Source: Aphelenchoides besseyi (lineage: Eukaryota > Nematoda > Chromadorea > Rhabditida > Aphelenchoididae). Taken from it: a stretch of 64,000 nucleotides of DNA. Below the pieces are notes generated by a model that made no database searches, was not told where the DNA came from, and saw nothing but the letters and a program-made list of their open reading frames with translations. Location: the NCBI GenBank assembly GCA_024699855.1, contig JAMPIQ010000002.1, positions 10,850,001 to 10,914,000 on the forward strand, written 5' to 3'. A program made the translations under genes and the position numbers. Of this stretch, positions 1 to 13,002 are shown piece by piece. Every line of letters begins with the position of its first letter. Position 1 is the stretch's first letter.

Positions 1-755
1 TGAAGTTAGTTCGACAAGTTGACGTTTTCGAAAACATTGCTGTGCAACCCAGCAACAACCACTTGACTCTGATCATCAACAACCCGATTGCAATATGTTA
101 GCCAAACTGGTAGTCACAAGTTCTTAACTGCTCATCACTGGAAAATAGAAGCTATTATCTAATGTCTTTATTCAATAGTAAAATGCACTGAAAGAGAATT
201 GTCAAGAGTAGAATAAAGATTGTGAATTTACGAAAAACAAAGTAATTGCAGTAATAAGCATTGTCTTATAAAGTCGAGATCGTATCCAGCGTCTCGTTGA
301 TCGGAAAGTTGAGGACAATACAAGTCGAAGACGCGTAGTGTTCCGTTTTAGCTCGAAAATTCATTATTTTAGCCGCACAACGCAAACCTTTTGACAACCA
401 GGAAAAGTGGTAGAATGTTTTAGCCTTTAAGTACGGTTTTAGCCATGAAGAAAAAGGTGAAATTGTGACTTTTGAAAACTGACGAGTAGAACGGTTTAAC
501 CAACAGGTACGCCTGAGTTTAGATGGAGTTTTAGCTTTGTTTAGATGAGACAAATTCATGTTTACCCATAAGAGCTTTAACCATTAGGGGAATCGAAGAG
601 ATTGAATCTGATGGGTGACATGAAAAAAAATTTTGGCCTTCTTTCCGAGTTAAAGTTAATTTAAGATAATACAAGCGATCTATTTGACGGATAACAGCAA
701 TCAAAGATGCACAGGGTTAAATGCTCTCGGATGATGGACTAAGAGGTGACGAACA
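1..755. other. 3' flank of the Distal-less homologue, no gene seen
   Basis: This stretch lies downstream of the minus-strand homeobox gene. It has only short open frames without a recognisable domain or convincing splice structure. It probably holds the 3' UTR of the homeobox gene next to 756 and intergenic DNA. No RNA gene or repeat was recognised. Confidence 0.5.
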
Positions 756-2528
756 TTAGTAGTTCGATGATTGATAGGGAGTTTGACAATATTGAGTTGG
801 TACTGATGTCGGATAATACTGTGGCATTGAATGATCGTATTGATACGGTTTAAACTCTAACGCTTCCTCCATTTTAGCCGGATAAAACGGCGTATCGAAC
901 ACTTGTTGTTGCCAACCACTCGGTGGCATAAACATCGTCGGTTGAGCAAGTGAGGGATTCATTAATTGGTTCATTTGAAGTTGTGGATGCAATGAATGAT
1001 TGAGTGTTGATGTCGTCGGTGAAATAGTCGGTGGAATCGATGGTTGCATGAGTGGGCCGAGAAGAGAGGTGGATGCCGATTGACTGATCGGTGTATGCGG
1101 CGTTATCATTGCGGAAGTAATTGTAGCTTGGGATTGCGGTAATGAAAGTGAAGAGGTCGGAGGTTGCAGTAAAGAAGATGCTAATCCTTCGTCTTCTAAT
1201 GTTCCAACACACGCCGTTGAACCACCGTTACTGCTTAGAGGCTCCACCGAGTTGGGTGGACTTCTTTCTGTATCGCCATCGTCTTCGTTGTCCGAATTAT
1301 CACGATTTGAGTTACTCGAATGCGGACCACCACGTCCGAGTTTCTTATGTTTCGATCGACGATTTTGGAACCAAATTTTCACCTGAAACTTTGCTGTTGA
1401 GTTGATTTCTATAAACTCAATTTTATTTCAATTGTTCCCTAGACGCATATTAAAGAGTATAAATGTAAATCGGCAAAACAACGGGCGATTGTTTCTATCA
1501 GACGTCCGATCAATTGGACCTGCCGAATGACTGGCGGTTATTGGCTACTAGTAAGCTCCGGATTTAAGGCAAAGTTGACGCGTGCGGTCAAAGTACTGCG
1601 AGCAAATAAATTCGGTCAACAAAGACCGTAAGACATAAATTCTTGTCTTCGACCTATACATTGAATCCCGACGGTATTTTAAGTCTGTCGGCATTTTGCG
1701 GGCGGGCATTGAAACGATCAAAATTTGATCCCTTCGATCGAGATTGACAACGAGGTCGCACACGCCAAGACAGAAGGTCGATGTAAAAACTATTGCGGAC
1801 AATCGCAGTTGTTTTCGTCGCCTTCGTGTCCATGAAAAACATCTGCTCAACGGAGATCAAATTCGACGATAACACGATCAAACTGTCAATGCCGCGGTTT
1901 TTCTCATCGCATCCGCGTGTCAATCTTTGAACAGCCCAAGCACTAACCTGAGTTTGAGACAATCCAAGCATATTCGCAAGCTCTGCACGATCGGGCAACG
2001 CCAAGTACTGTGTAGTTTCAAAACGTTTTTGCAGTTCTTGCAATTGTTGACTTGTGTAGATGGTACGTGGCTTACGAGTTTTTTTTCCTTTGCTGAAGTG
2101 GACTTCAGTACCTTCGACGATCTTCGTTTGAGGCTCAGAACCAAAACCTATAATCAATAGGATTAAACAAAAGTCAGAATGAATTTGGACGTACTTTCCG
2201 GCGAACTTGACGCGGGTTGATAGAACAAAGAATTAGCTTGATTTGTAGCGTATGGCATGTTCGGAAACGGATACATGTAAGGCGATGCTGTGCCGTGCGA
2301 ATACGGCGTGTATAAACTGTTGGAAAGCGACGATTGAGGCTGTGGAGTGCTTACTGATCCTTGCATCGGTGTTCCACTTGTTCCTATAGTTCCGTTTGTA
2401 TCGATGCCATTTCCACAAAAATCGACGAAAGGTTTCTGATCAACAGTCGTATTGCCAAGAAATGATTTTTGATCCTGACCACCATAACACAAATCCGCGA
2501 CATGAGGTTTTGCTTCCGGCGAGCTCAT
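756..2528 (-). CDS. ceh-43: Distal-less/Dlx-type homeobox transcription factor
   Basis: Three exons read on the minus strand: 2195-2528, 1948-2147 and 756-1382, giving about 386 aa. Frame continues across both junctions (a 47 bp intron and a 565 bp intron). The homeodomain lies around residues 135-194, with RKPRTIY at its N-terminal arm and [14 protein letters not shown] in helix 3; the second intron falls directly before [27 protein letters not shown] between them is typical of the Dll/Dlx class (seen in sequence, compared with known Dll and C. elegans CEH-43). The flanks are rich in Ser, Pro, Gln and Tyr, as in activation regions. By family knowledge it is a nuclear DNA-binding regulator of ectodermal, neural or appendage fate. 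The start is the ATG at 2528, the first in the exon. The ceh-43 symbol is by homology only. Confidence 0.9.
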
Positions 2529-5500
2529 GCCGAATAAGCAAACTTGCGATTACGTCGTAATTATGAATAAGAGTTTGAAGATGGTCGATGGAGATGTTCG
2601 AATGACAGTTTTGTAGTGAAGCCAACGGAAAGCAACCGAATTTTTCCAGCAGCAAAGTTGTGAATTCAAGTCTGAAAGCCATGAGTAAGGATATGTGTAT
2701 AACATCGTCGAATAACACGAGAACAAGTAACGGATAAGAGGAGGTGTTAGTATTGGAATTCAGTTGACCGACGGCCGTTGTCTGCGGTCCCTCGATTTCT
2801 GACACGCGCGTCATCGGAAAGGCAATTAGAAAGCGGCAGCCAAATTGCTTATGAAAACCAAGTCAGTTGTTGGACAATAAAACATGTGCAGCATTTGGTA
2901 TTTTGCGAGTAAGGCGGTTAATTTGAAAGACGTTCGTATTCATCGATCCGGGACCACACGTTGCGCGGCGTCACGAATTGCGACCGTCAGTCGAGCGCGT
3001 AAAACGAGTCAAACCGACGGGAACCGAAAAGAGTCATCATCATGGAGGTAAATCAACAGCATCATACAGTCGTCTTGTTCTGTGTACAGGTCGCGTCTAC
3101 GGAGCCTGAAAACAGCCGAATTTGGTTGTCGTCGACGGAAACGACAGAAGTCGATGGGCACAGCAAGCGAGGAGCGGCGGGGCTCATTGGTCGGTGCGAC
3201 GGACAAGTGGATGAGAGAGAAGAGCGAAGCGTTTTCGAAAGTACGGCGCGACAATACGCGGAGAAACTCGACATGTAGAGACGCGACAACGATGGAAAAC
3301 GACCATCGTTCTGAGGTGGAGAAGACGACAAAGTTTTCTCAGTGCGACGCTTCAGCGACAATCGCGCGAAAATACGACGCCTTTCCTTTTACAGAAATTT
3401 GTGTGAGCAGCCCGGAAAGTGGAAGATGGAGCAGCAAACCGCGGAAGAACTCACCGATACTCAATGGGCGGGGCTCTGATCATCTTCCCGAGTTCATGCG
3501 CATTGCTGCCACACGCGTTTCTTTGAATACGATTCATATTTTCCTCCAATGCATTTGCAGAACACGATTTCGATCAAATGATTTGGCGATCAATTAGAAG
3601 CCTCAGGCATTCCGCTTGAAAGTTGGTGGACATGAGACTGAACATCGGGAATCACTTCGATGTTAGAAATATGAAGTGGATTGTAAAAACGACCGTTCAA
3701 CATGATCTCGCATTCGAAAGACAACAAAAATTGCAACTTATGAACTTTGACGAGGAAACGATTTTTCGTCCGACAATCGGTTTGGGCCACGATCTTTCAA
3801 AAGTTTAATGGCTGTTGCGTTAGCAGTCACGAAGAAGCATTACTTCGGATGTACAACAGGCGGCCCGAAAAATCGTCTCGCCGCCTCAACTCACTACTGT
3901 GGTGTTTGCTCCGCCCAATCGTGCGGATTGGTCGATAAACGACGAGGTTTCTGGCGCTCCGTATTTCTTATTACTATTCACTCTCGTTTAACTCGAATTC
4001 TTCTCTGACGATCAACCAAAAATAAAAACTTGTCGAAACAAAAGGGGTTCACATGAACACATTTGTGATTGCAACTAACAGCTTTCGAGTTCTCTTATGA
4101 TATTAACCGTTGAATGTGGAAGTTCTCGACCGTTTCAGTTTCCATCGACGTTTGAATTGCCGAGTTCTGTACGATTCACAAAAGAAGAATGGAGTACCGT
4201 CAGAGAACAGGAAACGCTTTGAATGGAATATGGAAAGGAGAGTAATTGCAGCTGCCGACGGAAACGGACTGCTGATCGTACGGACGATGCAGAATTCTCG
4301 ATTCCGAGAAGCGTGCGGGAGAGTCGGCAGTTGAATGGAGGGAAAAAAGGCGCGCACATTGCGACACAACAGAAAAGACCGTAATTGACAAAATTACCGT
4401 ATCATTAGCAGGTGATTGCCAATAATTTTGCGAGCAATTTGCTCGCCCTCCCCCCAATTTTCTGCAATTTGCAACGTCCCGCCTGTCGTTGGTTTCGCAG
4501 CATCGAACGCAGTAGTCGACAGTCAGTTACTTCAACCATCTTGTCGTCGTCGTTCATGTGCCTCTGAGCTCTTCGATTTATTCCACGAGCTTCAGCCATG
4601 ACAAAAACTTTCGGTTAAGATGTCGACAAGAAGCTCTTCAGAAACGACGATTCTTTTGCTCGTTGGATTCACTGTTCTTTTCCTCAATCATTCGCTTTGT
4701 AGAGATTATCAGTAGATTACGCTTCATCTTGAACGAAAGTTAAACTATGCAGACGCCGTTTGTATTCGGCTCTACTCGATTCTCGTGTTTTACTTAACGC
4801 TTCAGTTCTCAGAATTAATCTCGCTATTGCCGTATTAGTAGGAAATTTGGAAACTGTCTGAGCACTGTGGTCAAATCGAACAATCTCCGCGTTTGTTCGA
4901 ACAGGTGCACGAGCTGTCGGCATTAAAATCGGGATCAAGTCAAAGCTCAAGCGCGACTTTTGCTCATTGCGCAATTCTTTCCTTCATTCTATCAGTTTCG
5001 GAAGAGAAGCAAAAACCACAGATGGACGGATGACTGAAGCGCGTGGCCTCGGATAAACTCCGCTACTATCTTCTTCTCGACGGGTATTAGTCGCTATGGG
5101 CTTCGTGTTACCTCACACGTTCATGCGAAGTCGAGAACGCGACAAATCTACTTGCTACTGTAGAAACCAAATAGCCACTTGCGATGTGTGAAAACGAGAA
5201 TTACGTTTGAAAAGTCGTTTTGAGTTTGACAGCAATCGGTTTTATTCCCATTTCGATTGTTGATGCAGCGGATCGTGAATTGCGTGGGTAAAGTTGTCAC
5301 ATAAACGACTGCCAACTGACATGTACCCGTCCACATTCTCAGCGATCCGTTGAGGAGAAGGTAAAACTGGATCGCGGGCGGAAAGTTTACTCAAGCAGAA
5401 GTTTTTGACAATCTCTCGCTCGATTTCGATTCTAATCGGCGAAAACGAATCGAAAATGACCCCTTACGTGTACGAGGCGACTAGTTGCGGCTGAGAGATG

Positions 5501-8361
5501 TGTGAAGCGAAAACAATCTCGATTTTGTAGATGTTGAAGAAAAACAAGCAGGAATTCCAACACAAATTGATTATGTAAACAAATTGTAAGTATAATTAGT
5601 CTCCTTGGATCATCGGAGCCTAATCTTCAAATCGGCGCTGTTTGCTTTTCGGGTGCCGTTAAGCTGTTGACCTCATTGGGCAAACAAGCATCACGGTCAA
5701 GTGCGAAGCGTTTTGCGGCGATACAAATCGCAATACCTTAGAGTCATTAACTGACATACTTCGGATCGATTTGTAACAAGTAAGCTCCTGTTTCGGTTTG
5801 GGATAGAAATAGCAAACACAAACAAGTGAGCTCCTCAATTGCTCCGGGATGGCCTTGATGCGGCCTGTTATTCTTTTCCTCAACGGCCTTTCCGCCACAG
5901 TCTCCCGAATCAAATCGCGTTAGTCTATTAAAGACCGCCAACTCGACCAGCAGACTCCATGGACGTCGATCACATTGTAAGGGGGTTAATATTAAAAAAC
6001 GGGCCACAGTCGACCGCGCGTCAAATTCCTCATCGTCCTTCGTCGCTTGTCGTTTGTCCTGTTGTGTTCTGTCTTGAACAACCTCCCACTGGGATTGGAC
6101 ACATGTTTCGGACTGCGGGATACCTTTTGCCGGCTGACCACATTACCGTACACCTTGTCGATCCATGAATTGTCGTCGTGAAAGAAAAGACGCAAGTGGA
6201 CTGTCGATTCTTTTGTCTACGCTCGGAATTTTTCTTGCATCTCGAGAAAATCCAGTTCCCGACCTGGAAATCATTGTTTTGCAAATGCAAAGGGCAACTG
6301 AATTCATCGCAAATAGACCTCGAATTACGGAAGATTAGAACAGAAACTTGCATATTCGAGAAATAAAACAAAGTTCGTTTGAATGTCATCTTTAGGCTTC
6401 CTTGTTACCATACTCCAATGTGATCGATGAGCACACGTAAGCTAGTGGCCAAAAATACGCAATTGGAATGTCAAGTGATTTTGCAAACTTAACCGCACAG
6501 TTTAATTGCTAGGTAAGAGCGAGTATCGTGCTTTTGATCCTAATGACAACGTACGTTTAAGATATCTTGCAAATCGTCTTATTGCGCAATGTATCAACAA
6601 ACTTTGAAAACTTATTTTGGCGCATATTCGAATTTGCGTAATAAACAAACGATTCAAAGAACATAACCATATACGGTGGTAGGAAACGATAACTCTGGTG
6701 GATAGGCCAAGTGGTTGAAAAATTACCGAGGACACGAGAAGACGAGCGAACTGAGTAGTAGACCTGACGGTCACAAGCCGGAAACCAATAGATCCCGTCC
6801 GCTTTTCCTTTCCGCGTTCTTTTTGTGGCCGCCAAACTGCCGTATAAGCTGTCAGTCAGCTCGATAGCATTGCCGGAAGGAAATCGGACGGCACCCGTAC
6901 GGTCAAACAACATCGCCACGACATCAATTGTTGTCGACCGTTGAGATTCGAACTTGAGAAGGACTGTCAAGAACACGCTAAAAAACTAATCCACTCAATG
7001 GGGTTTACGTGCCATTGCGCAATTTGATAGACTCGTTGTCGATCTTGCGAGAATTCTACTCACTTGTTGGTTTGATCTGTGGCCGTAGATTTGAAATCGA
7101 ATAAAATTCAAAGCTATTGTGGGTATCGTTTCGTAATCTTGGACGACTTCAATACGTAAAGTCGTTTAATTATCGGGTTGAATCTTCGCCATTTTACCGA
7201 CCACTTCGTGCGATAACTTTACTTTGCACTTTAATTCGTGCCATACTGATTCCTGGGACGCGTTTAAAAAACTTCAAATTACACGTTAGTATCGACCCAC
7301 GAGCTTACTGTAATTATTGGCCGTAGCAGTGTGTTGATTTTTTTTCTTTAAGACGTTTATATTGAAGTTTTTGTACTTTTACTCACAGATAAGCCAACCG
7401 CCGTAACTGATTGGATCAATGGATTAGAATGACAATAAGTTGAATTCAAGAGTACGTTTTACCTTTGTATTTTGTCAAGTAAGTGACTACTTCGAACAAC
7501 GAGACGACTTATACGACTATTCGCACCATCAAGCAAACAAAGGCGCAAAGAAGCCGCTCTTGCTACCTTGCGGTCGTCAATTCGTCACAAAACCAATTTC
7601 GAACCTCATAAACAGCATCGGCAATTGGCTTTTAGGGTTATAAAACAAAGCACAAGCAATTCACCAATCAGAAAAACGTCGAATTTGAAATACAATACCA
7701 AGAACAGATAATCAGTTGAATAACCTCAGTTTTCTTGTTTGTGCAATCTTCTTTGAACTTCAAGTACAGTCGCTCTGATGTTGAAGAACGATCTCATTTC
7801 ACTTCAGCGTCATTTACGACAATTAGCCAAATGCAACAAGTAAACGCTCCCGGTTTAAATCGGCATTTTGATTAAAGGACTCGAATGCGCGTTGTGGAAG
7901 CGGCGAACCTCCAAACTCAATCGTCGCATCCTTTTAGTTTGCCGACCATATTCCGGTTCGTCGATTTCACCTGCAAATCCGAACCAAAACGGAAGATCTC
8001 GGCACCTGCAAAGTTGCCACGCACCGCCGCGGTTTATTTTACAATTCTCGACATGACCCACAATAAACTGCATCCGAAAAACTTCTCCACGAATGCCGCA
8101 ACAGCAACTTCTAATCCTCGGCCAACTGCGAGATGACAGTAAATTCATGAACTTCAAATAAGACCGACAGTTTATGGCGAAATAACTGTAAACTTGGCGA
8201 CTCCGTGCAACCAAATAAAAAGTTCACAGGTTTATCCCTAAGCTATAAAATAAAAATATCGGTTGGCTATGATATGAATAAAACAAAAACATGTTGAGAG
8301 AATTGACCCGAATGAAGAATTGATAAATGTTAGAGAAGCTCGAATACTTTCTTCCGTTACT
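2529..8361. other. Long stretch without a convincing gene, candidate regulatory DNA
   Basis: These 5.8 kb lie upstream of the Distal-less homologue and downstream of the P450 reductase gene. Open frames occur (up to 171 aa at 3082-3597 on plus and 139 aa at 6557-6976 on minus). None shows a known domain, and none joins to others through splice sites in a convincing way. Elsewhere in the window gaps are mostly 0.1-3 kb, so this gap is large. Developmental homeobox genes often have long upstream control regions, so enhancer DNA is a reasonable inference. Confidence 0.45.
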
Positions 8362-10652
8362 TCAAGACCAAACGTCCACTTGATAGCGTCGTTGACGTTC
8401 AAGATCTTTCATGAACTTCTGTCCAGCCGTATCATCCATTTGACCCACTTCGTGGAATATCCGCATGAGCGTTGCCAAGACATCACGAGCCATGTTGCGC
8501 GCATCCCTGAAGACTTGAATCATTAAATCCAAATAACAAATCCACTTACCCGCAAACGTAGACGTTGCCGCCGCGTTGAATGATCGACCAAATGTGTTCA
8601 CGTTCAACCCACATTTGATGTTGAACGTAAACTTTCTCACCTTTAATACGCGAATATGCGACATGACATCTGGACAGAACGCCTTGACGAACCCATTCAT
8701 CCATTTCATCCTTGTAGATATGATCGTGATCCGGACGTCGACAGCCGAAGAACAACAACATTTCGCCCACTTCTTTTCCTTGTTCTTTGTGCCAAGAACG
8801 CTCTTGAATAAAACCACGGAATGGCGCATAACCAGTTCCTGGACCAATCATGACCACAGGCGTTGTATGTCGATGTGGAAGGCGCATAGTCGATTTGCGG
8901 ACAAAAATTGGCGACGTGTCACCCACTTCCTTTTCGGCCAAATAATTCGTACAAACACCTCGAATCTCACGATCCTTGATATTGTATCGTAGAACCACGG
9001 CTGTGACGGAAACAATCTCGTTGTTGGCCTTTGGCGATGATGAGATACTATAGTAACGAGCCTGTAGACGCGGAAGCAACTCGAGAATTAATTCGATTGG
9101 CGGACGACACGTGCTGAAATGTTGCAAAATATCGACAACACTTCGACGTTCTTTCACGATAAACTGAGCGTATTCGCGCTAAAATGTCCCAATGATTTCC
9201 ACAACAAACTTCATTTGTCTCACCATTCCTTCTTCAGATGCTGTGCTTAATAACATCAAGTATTCTTTCTCTTTTTCGTCCGATGTGAATTCAGCAAACG
9301 CTCGTAACACATGCGATTTGACCGGTGCCACAATATCGACGTAGTGTTTCAAAGCAGTACGATACGAACAAGGACACGGAAATGGATGTCGTTTTGAGCT
9401 GTCAGCTAAACGCAAAATTCATTAACTTTTGACCGAACTAATAATTTACGATCAAGATTAATGAGTTTAAAGACGGTGTCCAAGTCGATGTCCAATAAAC
9501 TTCCAATAGTTTTCACTTGAGTCGTGTCGTTGGTCGGAAAAACACCCAAATGATCTCCGACTTCGTATCGAACTCGTGTGCTATCGATTTTAAATTCGAT
9601 GTGTCTACAGGAACGATCACTTCCTGGAAGATGTAGTTCACGATTCACTGCAATAGTCGAGAGATATGGATTCTTTTGATCGAACGGTCTGTTAATTTCA
9701 AATTAGTTATTTGTAAGCCAAAAGAACTTCTTACGGTCTTTGTCGCTCATATGCTCCAATACGTCCATATTCTCCGGTAAAAACATTTGCCGGCGGTTCC
9801 TCCAAAATCTCCAATTTGTATTGTCGTTCACTTCCATTCTGTTGGCTCAATTCCCATCCGAATGTTTCGGCCAAAGACGGCAAAAAGGCTTCGCGCCATC
9901 TAAAATCCAAATGCTTCAGAAAGTTTGATCGAACACTTACCGCATGAAATCTTCCTCCAAATTTGCGTCATCATCCCCGAGACCCAATTCAAAGACCCGC
10001 TTTGCTCCCAATTCTTCGAGACGTTTATCGAAGACCTTGCCCACTTCGTTAAAATGCTCGTAAGTTTTATTGCCTAATCCAAATACCTAGAAATAAGTTC
10101 TATAACTATAAACTCGTTGAATTGTACATACCGCATAGTTAAGACCCGTAAAATCGCTGTCGCTATTGCTAATAAATTCGAACAGAGATTGCGCGTTGTC
10201 CGTTGGATCACCTTCACCGTATGTTGCAACGCACAAAACCAAAAGCGGGTTCTCGATTTCTAGAAAATCAAATCAAATTATCGATGGAAACCGATCAAAA
10301 AACCTGTGATTTTGGGAAGATCTTCTACATCGATCTCTTCCGGGTCCATAACCAATGGCTTTTTGCCATAGCGATGAAGATCTTTCGCTAAACGTCCCGC
10401 CAATTCTTCTGCCGTGCCCGTTTGAGAGCCGAACAAAATGAGAACCTCTCGATTTTCACTTTTCATTCGCCCCAAAAACGATCGATCTGTTTTGTTTGCC
10501 TGTGCAGTTGAAGTGGACATTGATGCCGAGGACTCATGAGTGTTATCGTTGCGATAGTTGGAGAACACATAGCCAGCAATAACAGCAATAACCGTCAGAA
10601 CAATCAAATCCCACGTGTCAACATACTCGTACAACCAGTCCATGATGCTCAA
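8362..10652 (-). CDS. emb-8: NADPH-cytochrome P450 reductase
   Basis: Eight exons: 10304-10652, 10132-10259, 9941-10086, 9735-9899, 9450-9688, 9224-9405, 8550-9178 and 8362-8506, summing to 660 aa, the normal length for this enzyme. All introns are about 43-50 bp. An N-terminal membrane anchor spans residues 17-30. The FMN domain follows with GSQTGTAEE (75-83), [13 protein letters not shown] and [11 protein letters not shown]. The FAD domain shows RYYSISSSP, and the NADPH domain shows [16 protein letters not shown] and a C-terminal DVWS with the aromatic residue that stacks on FAD. The family passes electrons from NADPH through FAD and FMN to microsomal P450s on the ER face. The enzyme looks fully intact. 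The symbol emb-8 is the C. elegans orthologue name. Confidence 0.95.
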
Positions 10653-11709
10653 GTTTGATTAAGTGATTCAACTGAAAAGTCTCGAGTAAGATTTCGGTCT
10701 AACAAGCAAATTCGATTAGGAACTCAAACAGACGCAGTTTGAGCAAAAGTTCACGCCAACACGCCAACGATATTCGCTAGACAGTACAAGAATGCAACGA
10801 ACGCGTGTACTTTGAAAGAAGCAAACAACCGCCGCCAATCGAGAGGGTCTTCTAGAAACGGCGGAAAATCGTCCGAGAACGTAATTCCAAGCAAAGAAAC
10901 CGATCATTTCCGTCTGACGAAATTTTGATAATAAGCGGAATGTTCACGATAAAACGTCTACAACAATAAACGCGAATTACAAACCACCGACAAAATTTAT
11001 CAACTTCGATTTTCGCTTCCTCGTATGACACGCGCATTTTAATGGCTGCGGGAACCGAAGAAGTTCGAGAGTAAAAGAGATCGCGGCGCCATTTACAACG
11101 ACGGTTTCCAGTGCACAGTCGTGCGTGAGCACTCACTTCACTACCTCAAACTCGCGTAGATTAATCAGACAAAAAAGATGGCGCCCTTTAAAGGTTACAT
11201 GAAATACCCGCACAATATGATTCCAATAAGCTTCGAAAGAATGACAGAACATCAAACTCCACATCGTCAATGGGGAAACGCTTTTTCCAAGAGACAAAAA
11301 GCGCTAACACCTGCATTAGAGTTTGGGCAAATAAAACGGTCTCATAATCAGGGCGCCAACTACCAGTCTGACGCTATGAGTTCATTAAAGTGAGGCTTAA
11401 GAGGAAACCGTCAACAAGACGCCAAAACAAAATATGAGCCCACAGCAAACGACAACTCAATTATATTCGCGCATTAAAACGAAAGCACACGAGTCGAAAC
11501 CAAACAAACTACACCATTTCGAGCGCAAATCACAATCACCAAACGTGCCCTTAACAAACCACAAACATGTCGAAGAAAAAAGTCTGAAGTTTATGTGAAA
11601 AGATAGGCGGTTAGTTTGTGCTTACAAGAGATCAACGAGCGAATGAGTACAAGTGGGTAATTGAAGAAAGTTAAGAAGAAGTTACACATGATAAATGACA
11701 ACTGTAGTT
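10653..11709. other. Intergenic DNA upstream of P450 reductase
   Basis: This lies between the reductase start and the NTH1 stop, both on the minus strand, so it should contain the reductase promoter and 5' UTR and the NTH1 3' UTR. Only short frames without domains were seen, and no repeat or RNA gene was recognised. Confidence 0.5.
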
Positions 11710-12592
11710 TTAACGTTTCTTGGTCGTCTTTTTGCTGAACGATTTTCCGACCGGACACGTTGGACGAAGAAGACAGTTATCGCACAATGGTCGCGCTTTA
11801 CAAATCGTTTGTCCAAATCCGACCAATGCAACGTTCACATCACGCCATTGTGTTCTAAAAAGCACGAGTAATAGTTTCGTTTATCGTAATCGACTCACTG
11901 TGGTACAATTTTCTGAAGTTGACGTTCCGTTTGCTCTGGAGTTGTGGTCTTGATCCAAAGTCGATTCGAAATGCGATGTACGTGAACATCGACTCCGATG
12001 TAGTCGGCAGAATCGTAGCAGTGAACCAAAGTCAAGTTTGCAATTTTTGGTCCAACACCGCGCAAAGCCAACAGTTGATCCAATTCGTGTGGCACTTCAC
12101 GATTGTACTGATCACGCAAAATAAGAGAGTCCTCTTTAATGTATTTTGCTTTCTGGAGAATCACAGTCAACAGTTTGATGTTAAAAGTGACTTACCGTTT
12201 GCCACATTCCCACCATTTTGATCATGCGGCCAATCTCGTCGACGGATGTTCGAATCATGTTGTCCACAGTTAGTCCGTGAGCCCGCAGATTCTAAACAAA
12301 ATGTCCAACCTCGCAAAGATGAGCAACTTACTGCAACAGCTTCGGCAGTTTTTTCGTCTTTTGTGCGCGGCGACAGCAGAAGCGAAATGAACGTTTGAAA
12401 ACGTTGAACCGCCGGATCAGCATCCCGATCAGCCAACATATGACATCCGGCCGTGTCAACGGCAGCACCTTTCTTCTTGCGCATGGTTTGAATCAACGGA
12501 AACTGATACGCGAAACGTTGACGTGGATCTCGACCGATGTCTTCGATGTCCGCCTCCATTCTCGATGTTTCGGGCGATGAATCAGAGCTCAT
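11710..12592 (-). CDS. nth-1: Endonuclease III-like DNA glycosylase/AP lyase (NTH1)
   Basis: Four exons: 12332-12592, 12196-12291, 11899-12152 and 11710-11854, total 251 aa, with 36-45 bp introns. The helix-hairpin-helix reads LRGVGPKIAN, whose lysine (about K155) is the catalytic nucleophile of the family; the conserved aspartate sits in GVDVHVHRISNR (about D174). Near the C-terminus lies a four-cysteine iron-sulfur motif, CKARPLCDNCLLRPTC. Its first gap is five residues, where six is usual (E. coli and human). The enzyme removes oxidised pyrimidines and nicks abasic sites in nuclear or mitochondrial base-excision repair. It is head to head with the KSR gene, the two starts lying about 410 bp apart. 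The symbol is by homology. Confidence 0.93.
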
Positions 12593-13002
12593 TAGAGAGT
12601 ATAAATTGACAAAATAATTCGAGTCTTCTCATTCAACATCGAAGCTCGTTAGAAAAAATCGATCCACCACAGTTCGTTTCGATGGTGCTCTTTGAAGACG
12701 CAGCTCATTGTTGTTGGAGGTTGATTGTCGCCCGTTCGAACCTCACACCTCACAAACAAGTGTGCCAACAGTTAGAACAACAATTGTTACCGAACGGTTG
12801 ATTTTTACTGTGAACATTTTATTTTTCAACGCGTGACAAACGACTGTTGGATTTATTATTCTACGATTAACTTCAGAGGTTTCCGTTTGGTCACTGGGTT
12901 TGAGGAAAGCCATTGATTCGATTGTTCTACTAGATAACAATCACGACGCAGTCTTCCAGTAGTGCGACCGAGAGTGGGAGGCCGAACCCGGTTCGGCTGA
13001 AC
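12593..13002. promoter_or_regulatory. Shared upstream region of NTH1 and KSR
   Basis: About 410 bp separate the NTH1 start (minus) from the chosen KSR start (plus), so it must hold both promoters and 5' UTRs, and possibly missing 5' KSR exons. A 40-codon frame starts at 12682. Good acceptor-like sites (TTTCAG near 12870, CTTCCAG at about 12959) precede the KSR zinc-finger exon; the latter could be an internal or trans-splice acceptor. No promoter element was recognised with confidence. Confidence 0.45.

Noticed and set aside
3082..3597. 171-codon plus-strand frame
   Set aside because: No domain, Arg/Ser-rich composition and overlapping frames in other phases. Frames of this size are expected by chance in 64 kb.
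6557..6976. 139-codon minus-strand frame
   Set aside because: No recognisable domain, no splice partners and a size compatible with chance.
12682..12802. 40-codon frame starting MVLFEDAAH as a 5' KSR exon
   Set aside because: It contains a CQQLEQQLLPN stretch faintly like the KSR N-terminal helix, but no in-frame splice route to the zinc-finger exon was found.
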